Positions 1 through 4,869 of a stretch of 6,555 bases of DNA are shown here, piece by piece. Below the pieces are notes generated by a model, which had not been told where the DNA came from, made no database searches, and saw only the letters and a list, made by a program, of their open reading frames with translations. Position 1 is the stretch's first letter; each line of letters begins with the position of its first letter. Origin of the DNA: Pseudomonadota bacterium. Its GTDB lineage: Bacteria > Pseudomonadota > Alphaproteobacteria > Sphingomonadales > Sphingomonadaceae. Made by a program: the position numbers and the translations under genes. The stretch lies in NCBI GenBank assembly GCA_023426225.1, contig JAFABD010000185.1:1-6555 (forward strand), in the 5' to 3' direction.

Positions 1-30
1 GTCCGGCCCCGTCCGGCCCCGTCCGGCCGC
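1..30. repeat. Tandem 10-base direct repeat at the left edge
   Basis: Two perfect copies of GTCCGGCCCC (1-10, 11-20) are followed by a third that diverges at its last two bases (21-30). The array may continue to the left of the window. The third copy supplies the 5' arm of the hairpin described at 21-47, and the first two copies carry the same GTCCGG core, so all three could pair with the single CCGGAC at 33-38. I see no coding region here that I can support. Confidence 0.75.
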
Positions 31-47
31 AACCGGACCATGTTTTT
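21..47 (+). terminator. Candidate intrinsic terminator of a gene left of the window
   Basis: GTCCGG (21-26) and CCGGAC (33-38) form a perfect 6-bp stem around a 6-base loop (CCGCAA). After four bases comes a run of five T (43-47). This is the usual layout of a rho-independent terminator read on the + strand, and such T-runs are rare in this GC-rich window. It would end transcription entering from the left, before the tRNA promoter. The stem is short, so the call is moderate. Confidence 0.5.
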
Positions 48-69
48 GCCCGCCCCGCATCATCGGCGC

Positions 70-98
70 TTGCATTGCCGCGCAGACCGGACTATCCG
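70..98 (+). promoter_or_regulatory. Candidate promoter of the tRNA-Pro gene
   Basis: TTGCAT (70-75) and TATCCG (93-98) are separated by exactly 17 bases, the optimal spacing for housekeeping-sigma promoters. The -35-like box is preceded by C, giving the CTTG start common in alphaproteobacterial promoters. Transcription would begin near position 105, a few bases before the mature tRNA 5' end at 112, which is normal for a tRNA gene. Neither box is a perfect consensus match. Confidence 0.4.
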
Positions 99-111
99 CG
101 CCAACCTCGGT

Positions 112-188
112 CGGGGCGTAGCGCAGCCTGGTAGCGCATCACACTGGGGGTGTGGGGGTCGCAGGTTCGAATCCTGTCGCCCCGACCA
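112..188 (+). tRNA. tRNA-Pro, anticodon GGG
   Basis: A full cloverleaf can be drawn. The acceptor stem is CGGGGCG (112-118) with CGCCCCG (178-184). The D stem is GCGC (121-124) with GCGC (134-137). The anticodon stem is TCACA (139-143) with TGTGG (151-155), closed by one G-U pair. The 7-base loop 144-150 has T before the anticodon GGG at 146-148. The T stem is GCAGG with CCTGT around TTCGAAT. CCA is encoded at 186-188. The first pair C1-G72 and discriminator A73 are the identity bases of bacterial tRNA-Pro. The anticodon reads CCC and, by wobble, CCU proline codons. The gene stands alone, with a candidate promoter just upstream. Confidence 0.97.
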
Positions 189-260
189 TCCACACCCAAT
201 CCTCCCTCTGAAATCGCATGTTCCGCCGCGCGGCCGCGGACCCGCGCTCGCGCGGACGCC

Positions 261-512
261 CTACCCCTCGCGGTCGGTCGGATTGCCGCTCGGCGTCGCC
301 TTGCCGACATCGCCCGCGGGATCGAAATCCTTCGGCCAGTGCACGGCGGCGTTGGGGCTGTCGAGCGTGTCGCGGGGGCGCTTGGCGTCGCCGGGGCGCT
401 GGTGGTCGGTCGACAGGTTGCGCGGATCGTGCGGGCCGGTGTCCTCGCGCGGGGCGGGATCGGCCCGGTGCGGATCGGCCTGGTTCGGGTCGGCTTGGCG
501 GGGATCGGCCAT
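261..512 (-). CDS. Small Asp/Pro-rich, probably disordered protein (83 aa)
   Basis: I do not recognise this protein. The start at 512 is chosen because a strong GAGGAG (520-525) lies 7 bases before it; an in-frame ATG at 545 has no comparable site. The N-terminus is a pentapeptide repeat, ADPRQ ADPNQ ADPHR ADPAP (residues 2-21). The whole chain is very hydrophilic: 14 Asp and 14 Pro in 83 residues, no Cys, Tyr or Ile, and one Trp and one Phe close together near residues 59-63 (HWPKDFDP). There is no signal peptide or membrane segment, so it should be cytoplasmic and largely unfolded. The compact aromatic C-terminal stretch is the part most likely to be conserved. It starts 66 bases after the threonine synthase-like gene on the same strand and may share its transcript. 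That it is translated is inferred from the ribosome site and composition. Confidence 0.6.
   Translation of the reverse strand: MADPRQADPNQADPHRADPAPREDTGPHDPRNLSTDHQRPGDAKRPRDTLDSPNAAVHWPKDFDPAGDVGKATPSGNPTDREG
450..509 (-). repeat. 15-base coding repeat (ADPxx pentapeptides)
   Basis: Four consecutive 15-base units encode Ala-Asp-Pro plus two variable residues at the N-terminus of the small disordered protein. The DNA copies are imperfect (GATCGGCC, GGTCGGC and GGATCGGCC variants recur on the + strand), so the array is not fresh. Conservation is strongest in the ADP codons. Confidence 0.7.
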
Positions 513-578
513 CGTCCTGCTCCTCATGGGGGGGAACCGCGTCAACGAACCCCGCCCGCGCCGGGTTGCGCGCGCCCT

Positions 579-1805
579 CTACAGCGCCGCCCAGTCGATC
601 GGCGCGTGCCGGTCGAGCAGCCGCGAATGGTCCGCCAGCGGATATTTGAGCCCCGTCGCACAGTTGAACAGCACCACGCGCTCGCCCGGCGCCACCATCC
701 CGCGCCGGCGCGCGTCGCGATAGGCGGCCAGCGTCGCGCCGCCCTCGGGGCACATCAGCACGCCGTCCTCGCGCGCGGCGTCGTCGACCGCCTTCGCGAT
801 CGCCGCGTCGCTCACCGCCAGCGCCGCGCCCCCGCTCGCGCGCACCGCGTCGAGGATCAGGAAATCGCCCACCGCCTGCGGCACGCGGATGCCCGCGGCG
901 ATCGTGTGCGCGTCCTCCCACCGCGTCGCGTGGCGCGCGCCGCTCTCGAACGCTCGCACGATCGGCGCGCAGCCCTCGGCCTGCACCGCGTACATGCGCG
1001 GGCGCTTGGGGCCGATCCAGCCCAGCGCCTCCAGCTCGTCGAACGCCTTCCACATGCCGATCAGCCCGGTGCCGCCGCCGGTGGGATAGAAGATCGCGTC
1101 GGGCAGTTCCCAGCCGAGCTGCTCGGCCAGTTCCAGCCCCATCGTCTTCTTGCCCTCGATCCGGTACGGTTCCTTCAGCGTGGACAGGTCGAACCAGCCG
1201 CGCTCGGCCTTGCCCGCCGCGACCAGCTTGCCGCAATCGTCGATCAGCCCGTTGACGCGATACACGCGCGCGCCCTGTGCCGCGATCTCGCGCACGTTGA
1301 TCTCGGGCGTGTCGGCGGGACAGAAGATCACCGCCGCCATCCCGGCGCGCGCGGCATAGGCGGCGGCGGCGGCGCCCGCATTGCCGTTGGTCGGCATCGC
1401 GATCGTGGTGACGCCCAGTTCCTTGGCCATGCTGATCGCCATCACCAGCCCGCGCGCCTTGAACGATCCGGTCGGCAGCCGCCCCTCGTCCTTGACCCAC
1501 AGATCGTCGCCCTGGCGCGCCAGCGGCAGGATCGGCGTCATCGTCTCGCCCAGGCTGACGATGTCGCGCGCCGCGCGCACGGGCAGCAGCTCGCGGTAGC
1601 GCCACAGGTCGGCGGGCCGCCCCGCCAGCGCCGCGCGCGACAGCGCCGCCTTCACGCCCGCCAGGTCGTACCGCACCAGCAGCGGCCGCCCCGCGTCGGA
1701 CAGGCCGTGCAGCCGGTCGGCGGGGTAATGCTGCCCCGTCATCGAACATTCCAGATGGGTTACGAAACTCGGGCGGTCGGCGGTCAGGTTGTCGTCGTGG
1801 CGCAT
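579..1805 (-). CDS. Threonine synthase-like PLP-dependent enzyme (408 aa)
   Basis: This is a fold-type II PLP enzyme resembling the plant/archaeal-type threonine synthase family, which converts O-phosphohomoserine to threonine and phosphate in the cytoplasm. The PLP lysine is in PTGSFKARG (Lys116). TNGNAG follows at about 139-144, and the glycine loop PTGGGTG at about 241-247 binds the cofactor phosphate. The length is normal for the family. The start at 1805 is chosen because GGAG (1812-1815) sits 6 bases before it. ATG 1808 is almost as good; a longer reading from 1901 would run through most of the divergent region and lacks family-like sequence. Family members I know begin with a small zinc ribbon; here the outline is kept (LECSMTG, then HGLSDAGRPLLVRYDL) but only one cysteine remains. 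The gene is divergent from hslV. The exact substrate is uncertain, because sphingomonads may carry another classical threonine synthase. Confidence 0.85.
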   Translation of the reverse strand: MRHDDNLTADRPSFVTHLECSMTGQHYPADRLHGLSDAGRPLLVRYDLAGVKAALSRAALAGRPADLWRYRELLPVRAARDIVSLGETMTPILPLARQGDDLWVKDEGRLPTGSFKARGLVMAISMAKELGVTTIAMPTNGNAGAAAAAYAARAGMAAVIFCPADTPEINVREIAAQGARVYRVNGLIDDCGKLVAAGKAERGWFDLSTLKEPYRIEGKKTMGLELAEQLGWELPDAIFYPTGGGTGLIGMWKAFDELEALGWIGPKRPRMYAVQAEGCAPIVRAFESGARHATRWEDAHTIAAGIRVPQAVGDFLILDAVRASGGAALAVSDAAIAKAVDDAAREDGVLMCPEGGATLAAYRDARRRGMVAPGERVVLFNCATGLKYPLADHSRLLDRHAPIDWAAL

Positions 1806-1918
1806 CATCGTCTCCGCAAGCGATCGCACCGGCGTAACCCGTCGCGCCCGCCCCCGCCAGCCGGCGTTTGCGCCCCCCCTTTGCAGCCGCGCCGCGCACA
1901 CCCCATATGCGCCGCCAT
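1806..1918. promoter_or_regulatory. Divergent intergenic region, threonine synthase-like gene / hslV
   Basis: This 113-base stretch must hold the promoters of both divergent genes. On the + side it contains the sigma-32-like boxes listed separately. On the - side I find the GGAG ribosome site (1812-1815) but no convincing -35/-10 pair. CCATATG occurs twice, at 1903-1909 and 1915-1921, 12 bases apart; the second copy includes the hslV start codon. Confidence 0.6.
1880..1908 (+). promoter_or_regulatory. Candidate heat-shock (RpoH/sigma-32) promoter of hslVU
   Basis: CCCCATAT (1901-1908) matches the E. coli sigma-32 -10 consensus CCCCATNT at every defined position. TTTGCAG (1880-1886) lies 14 bases upstream, the expected spacer. 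It matches the CTTGAAA consensus weakly but keeps TTG and follows a C-run, as in the extended consensus. The hslVU operon is a classical RpoH target, so the prediction fits its function. The start of transcription would fall around 1914-1919, at or just before the hslV ATG. Confidence 0.5.
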
Positions 1919-2485
1919 ATGAGCAACAACAGCAATGCGTGGCACGGCACGACGATCCTCTCCGTGCGCAAGTCCGGCAAGGTGGTGATCGCGGGCGACG
2001 GCCAGGTCTCGGCCGGCAACACCGTGATGAAGCCCAATGCGCGCAAGGTCCGCCCGCTCGGCGACGGATCGGTGATCGCCGGGTTCGCGGGCGCCACCGC
2101 CGACGCCTTCACCCTGTTCGAGCGGCTCGAATCGAAGCTCGAGCGCCACCACGGCCATCTGATGCGCGCCGCGGTCGAGCTCGCCAAGGACTGGCGCACC
2201 GACAAGTATCTGCGCAACCTCGAAGCGATGCTGCTCGTCGCCGATCGCGAGGTGACGCTGGTCATCACCGGCAACGGCGACGTGCTCGAGCCCGAGGCGC
2301 ACGAGCACGGCATCGTCGCCGCGATCGGCTCGGGCGGCAATTTCGCGCTGTCGGCGGCGCGCGCGCTGGTCGAATACGAACCCGATGCCGAAGTCGTCGC
2401 GCGCAAGGCGATGGCGATCGCGGGCGAGCTGTGCGTCTACACCAATGACCGCCTCACCGTCGAAACGCTCGACAGCGCCCGCTAA
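1919..2485 (+). CDS. hslV: ATP-dependent protease subunit HslV (188 aa)
   Basis: HslV is the proteolytic component of the cytoplasmic HslUV (ClpQY) complex, a proteasome-like threonine protease that degrades misfolded and regulatory proteins. The mature catalytic N-terminus TTILSVRK begins at Thr11, after a ten-residue propeptide MSNNSNAWHG that is removed by self-cleavage; WHGTTILSVRK is typical of alphaproteobacteria. The family motifs GDGQVSAGNTVMK, GFAGATADAFTLFERL, AVELAKDWRTDKYLR and AIGSGG follow in order, and the length is as expected. The start at 1919 is favoured because it gives the usual short propeptide and because the other in-frame ATGs at 1868 and 1907 lie upstream of or inside the predicted -10 box. 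No Shine-Dalgarno sequence precedes it. hslU follows after 46 bases on the same strand, so the two subunits are probably co-transcribed. Confidence 0.97.
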   Translation: MSNNSNAWHGTTILSVRKSGKVVIAGDGQVSAGNTVMKPNARKVRPLGDGSVIAGFAGATADAFTLFERLESKLERHHGHLMRAAVELAKDWRTDKYLRNLEAMLLVADREVTLVITGNGDVLEPEAHEHGIVAAIGSGGNFALSAARALVEYEPDAEVVARKAMAIAGELCVYTNDRLTVETLDSAR

Positions 2486-2531
2486 TCAACCCCCGGCCCC
2501 GCCCCCTTCGCGGCGGCGCCCGAGAGACGAA

Positions 2532-3830
2532 ATGAACCAGAACCTTACCCCCAAGACGATCGTCGCCGCGCTCGACGCGCACATCATCGGCCAGACCGAC
2601 GCCAAGAAGGCGGTCGCGGTCGCGCTGCGCAACCGCTGGCGCCGCCAGCAACTCGGCGCCGAGCTGCGCGACGAGGTGACGCCCAAGAACATCCTGATGA
2701 TCGGGCCGACCGGCTGCGGCAAGACCGAGATCAGCCGCCGCCTCGCCAAGCTCGCCGACGCGCCCTTCGTCAAGGTCGAGGCGACCAAGTTCACCGAGGT
2801 CGGCTATGTCGGCCGCGACGTCGAACAGATCGCGCGCGACCTGGTCGAAGAGGCGATCCGGCTCGAAAAGGACCGCCGCCGCGCCTCGGTGAAGGACAAG
2901 GCCGAGGAGGCGGCGATGAACCGCCTGCTCGACGCGCTGACCGGCAAGGACGCCAGCCAGGCGACGCGCGAGGCATTCCGCCAGCGCTTCCACGAGGGCG
3001 TGCTCGACGACAAGGAGGTCGAGATCGAGCTCGAACAGGCGCCGCAGATGCCCTTCGAGCTGCCCGGCGGCGCCCAGATGGGCATGATCAACCTCGGCGA
3101 GATGATGGGCAAGGCGTTCGGCGGCCCGCCGCTCAAGCGCCGCAAGCTCAACGTCCGCTCGGCCTGGGAAAAGCTGGTCGAGGAAGAGGCCGACCGCCGG
3201 CTCGACCAGGACGAGGTCCACCGCGCCGCGCTCGCCGATGCCGAGGCGAACGGGATCGTGTTCCTCGACGAGATCGACAAGATCGCCGTGTCCGACGTGC
3301 GCGGCGGCTCGGTCAGCCGCGAGGGCGTCCAGCGCGACCTGCTGCCGCTGATCGAGGGCACCACCGTCTCGACCAAATACGGCCCGATGAAGACCGACCA
3401 TGTCCTCTTCATCGCCTCGGGCGCGTTCCACGTCGCCAAGCCCAGCGACCTGCTGCCCGAGCTTCAGGGCCGGCTGCCGATCCGCGTCGAGCTCAAGGCG
3501 CTGACCGAGGCCGATTTCATCGCGATCCTGTCGGACACCAAGGCGAGCCTCGTCCAGCAATATGCCGCGCTGCTCGGTACCGAGGGCGTGACGATCGACT
3601 TCACCGACGACGGCATCCGCGCGGTCGCTCGCATCGCCGCCGAGGTCAATCTCGAGGTCGAGAATATCGGCGCCCGCCGCCTCCAGACGGTGATGGAAAA
3701 GCTGCTCGAGGAGATCAGCTTCGAGGCCGAGGACCGCGCCGGCACCACGCTGGTGATCGACGGCGCCTATGTCGACGCTCAGCTCGCCAGCGTCGCGCGC
3801 AACACCGATCTCAGCCGCTACGTGCTCTGA
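2532..3830 (+). CDS. hslU: ATPase and unfoldase subunit HslU (432 aa)
   Basis: HslU is the hexameric AAA+ ring that unfolds substrates and feeds them to HslV. Visible motifs are Walker A GPTGCGKT (58-65), the pore loop GYVG (91-94) that grips substrate, the family-specific I domain (about 110-230), Walker B IVFLDEID (242-249), and the sensor-2 region GARRLQTVMEKLLEEI (380-395). The C-terminus SRYVL corresponds to the tail that docks into HslV and activates it. The length is slightly below the 443 residues of E. coli, through a shorter I domain, as is usual in alphaproteobacteria. The start MNQNLTPKTIVAALD matches the family N-terminus. The only ribosome-site candidate is a weak purine stretch GAGAGACGAA just before it, so coupling to hslV translation is possible. 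Nothing is truncated. Confidence 0.98.
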   Translation: MNQNLTPKTIVAALDAHIIGQTDAKKAVAVALRNRWRRQQLGAELRDEVTPKNILMIGPTGCGKTEISRRLAKLADAPFVKVEATKFTEVGYVGRDVEQIARDLVEEAIRLEKDRRRASVKDKAEEAAMNRLLDALTGKDASQATREAFRQRFHEGVLDDKEVEIELEQAPQMPFELPGGAQMGMINLGEMMGKAFGGPPLKRRKLNVRSAWEKLVEEEADRRLDQDEVHRAALADAEANGIVFLDEIDKIAVSDVRGGSVSREGVQRDLLPLIEGTTVSTKYGPMKTDHVLFIASGAFHVAKPSDLLPELQGRLPIRVELKALTEADFIAILSDTKASLVQQYAALLGTEGVTIDFTDDGIRAVARIAAEVNLEVENIGARRLQTVMEKLLEEISFEAEDRAGTTLVIDGAYVDAQLASVARNTDLSRYVL

Positions 3831-3854
3831 TGACGGTTGCCGGGGTCGCCGCGT

Positions 3855-3883
3855 CCCCGTCCGGGCCGTCCGCCCGGGTGGGG
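3855..3883 (+). terminator. 12-bp hairpin after hslU, probable terminator
   Basis: CCCCGTCCGGGC (3855-3866) pairs along its whole length with GCCCGGGTGGGG (3872-3883) around a 5-base loop. Ten pairs are Watson-Crick and two are G-U wobbles in RNA read from the + strand. Read from the - strand, those two pairs become A-C mismatches, so the structure favours the hslU transcript. There is no T-run after it, so it is not a classical intrinsic terminator; it may stop transcription by stem strength or protect the 3' end. It sits in the 73-base gap between convergent genes. Confidence 0.5.
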
Positions 3884-3903
3884 CGCCGCCTCGAACCCGC
3901 GCT

Positions 3904-4344
3904 TCAGGGCCGCCGATACGGCGTGAACGCCCCCAGCCGGCAATAGGGGCCGGGGATGCGCGATCCCGTCTGCAACGCCTGGAACCGGTCGTTGCGGCAC
4001 AACTGGCTGCCGTGCACCTCGACGATCACCGTCGCCATCGGCGCCAGTCCGGGGCAGCCGCCCGCGATGTCGTTGCGATAGATGCGCCCGCCGCTGCGAT
4101 AGATCAGCGTCTGGTTGCCGACGATCTGCGGCCCGTCGAGCCCCATCGTACTGACACAGTCGCGCGGCACCTCGGCCACGCGGTCGCCGATCGCCGATTG
4201 CAGTTCGCGCGCGGTGTCGCTCGCCCGCGTCGCGGCGGGCGTGCATCCGTTCAGCGCGATCAGCGCGATCAGCGCCGCGCCCGCCCCCGCCGATGCCCGC
4301 GCCAATGTCCGCACCGGCCCGCGCGCCGTTCTTCCGATCGCCAT
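3904..4344 (-). CDS. Cys-patterned small lipoprotein, downstream paralogue (146 aa)
   Basis: The N-terminus has a basic stretch (several Arg in residues 5-16), a hydrophobic core (about 18-31) and the lipobox LNGC, so Cys34 should be lipidated after export. The +2 residue is Thr, not Asp, which predicts outer-membrane sorting. The mature domain holds four further Cys at 63, 97, 116 and 135, with motifs RIYRND, GGCPGLA, GSQLCRND and CRLGAFTPY. The neighbouring lipoprotein has the same four Cys at identical spacing (34, 19, 19), and about 24 of 83 aligned residues match without gaps. From memory the pattern resembles proteins labelled DUF6491; I could not check this. GGGAG (4353-4357) lies 8 bases before the ATG, inside the 17-base gap after the upstream paralogue, so the pair is surely one transcript. 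The function is unknown. Confidence 0.85.
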   Translation of the reverse strand: MAIGRTARGPVRTLARASAGAGAALIALIALNGCTPAATRASDTARELQSAIGDRVAEVPRDCVSTMGLDGPQIVGNQTLIYRSGGRIYRNDIAGGCPGLAPMATVIVEVHGSQLCRNDRFQALQTGSRIPGPYCRLGAFTPYRRP

Positions 4345-4361
4345 CGCGCCTGCTCCCGTCG

Positions 4362-4808
4362 TCAGCGTGAATAGGGGACGAAATCGCCCAGCGAGCAGCT
4401 TCCGGTCAGGAAACCGCCCGGCACCGCGTGCGTCTCGATGATGTCGCCGCGGCAATAGCTGCTGCCGAAACTGCGTGAGACCATCACGTCGCCGCGCGCC
4501 AGCCCGGGACAGCTTCCGACCAGCGTCGTCCGGTACACGCGCTTGCGCCCCTGGACGAACAGGATCGTGTCGGCCGATCGCACCGTCTCGTTGACCATGT
4601 CGCGCGGGACACAGCTTTGCGGCGCGCCCGCCGTCATCCCGGCCAGCCGCCGCGCGATCCGGTCGGCGTCGCTCCCGGCCGCGCTGCGCGATGCGGCGGT
4701 GTCGCCCGCGCATCCGGCCAGCATCGCGGCCGCGCCGATCATCGCCAGCATCCCCCGTCCCAGCATCCCCCGTCCCGGCATCCCCCGTCCCGGCATCGCC
4801 TTCCGCAT
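4362..4808 (-). CDS. Cys-patterned small lipoprotein, upstream paralogue (148 aa)
   Basis: This is a predicted lipoprotein: a long basic, Met/Gly-rich n-region (1-20), a hydrophobic core (about 21-31) and the lipobox LAGC with Cys33. Ala at +2 suggests the outer membrane. The mature domain has Cys66, Cys100, Cys119 and Cys138 and the motifs KRVYRTTL, GSCPGLARGD, SSYCRGD and CSLGDFVPYSR, aligned without gaps to the downstream paralogue. The four Cys could form two disulfides in the periplasm. The start at 4808 is chosen because GGAGG (4814-4818) lies 5 bases before it; an in-frame ATG at 4820 overlaps that site and has only a weak one of its own. The n-region is encoded by a 15-base tandem repeat. 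The gene begins 61 bases after gloB on the same strand. It may belong to the DUF6491 type (from memory). The function is unknown. Confidence 0.85.
   Translation of the reverse strand: MRKAMPGRGMPGRGMLGRGMLAMIGAAAMLAGCAGDTAASRSAAGSDADRIARRLAGMTAGAPQSCVPRDMVNETVRSADTILFVQGRKRVYRTTLVGSCPGLARGDVMVSRSFGSSYCRGDIIETHAVPGGFLTGSCSLGDFVPYSR
4747..4797 (-). repeat. 15-base tandem repeat in the lipoprotein signal peptide
   Basis: Three consecutive units on the + strand, AGCATCCCCCGTCCC (4747-4761 and 4762-4776, identical) and GGCATCCCCCGTCCC (4777-4791), are followed by a partial copy. In the reading frame they encode MPGRG/MLGRG pentapeptides at about residues 5-19, just before the hydrophobic core. 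Near-perfect identity suggests recent expansion. A gain or loss of one unit keeps the frame. Confidence 0.85.
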
Positions 4809-4838
4809 CCCTGCCTCCATCGCACCCGATCGACTCAC

Positions 4839-4854
4839 GCCCCGATCCCGGGGC
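4839..4854 (-). other. 6-bp GC hairpin between gloB and the lipoprotein pair
   Basis: GCCCCG (4839-4844) and CGGGGC (4849-4854) form a perfect stem with a 4-base loop, 15 bases after the gloB stop codon. No T-run follows on the - strand. It could be a weak terminator or an mRNA-stabilising end for gloB. A 6-bp stem is not rare in such GC-rich DNA. Confidence 0.35.
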
Positions 4855-4869
4855 CTTGGCTGCAACGCG

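Noticed and set aside
112..188. tRNA as the attachment site of an integrated element
   Set aside because: No integrase, no repeat of the tRNA 3' end and no change in composition is seen inside the window; the neighbours are housekeeping genes.
226..239. Small hairpin CCGCG-CGGC-CGCGG after the tRNA as a terminator
   Set aside because: A 5-bp stem without a T-run is expected by chance in this composition; I cannot separate it from background.
40..723. 227-codon open frame on the + strand across the tRNA
   Set aside because: It includes the entire tRNA gene and overlaps the small disordered protein in antisense; no ribosome site or family resemblance.
1868..1918. Upstream ATG codons for hslV (1868, 1907)
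   Set aside because: They lie upstream of or within the predicted promoter and would lengthen the propeptide beyond the short form expected; no ribosome site supports them.
150..1922. 590-codon open frame on the + strand
   Set aside because: It begins inside the tRNA and lies opposite the threonine synthase-like gene, whose motifs are complete on the other strand; its composition is that of a shadow frame.
139..2406. 755-codon open frame on the - strand
   Set aside because: It runs antisense through hslV, then out of frame across the threonine synthase-like gene and into the tRNA; the product is Arg/Ala/Gly-rich low-complexity sequence typical of GC-rich shadow frames.
2454..3560. 368-codon open frame on the - strand
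   Set aside because: It is antisense to hslU and contains no recognisable motif; long open frames opposite genes are expected at this GC content.
3904..4713. Longer 269-codon form of the downstream lipoprotein
   Set aside because: The extension runs out of frame through the upstream lipoprotein; the lipobox, the ribosome site and the paralogue all place the start at 4344.
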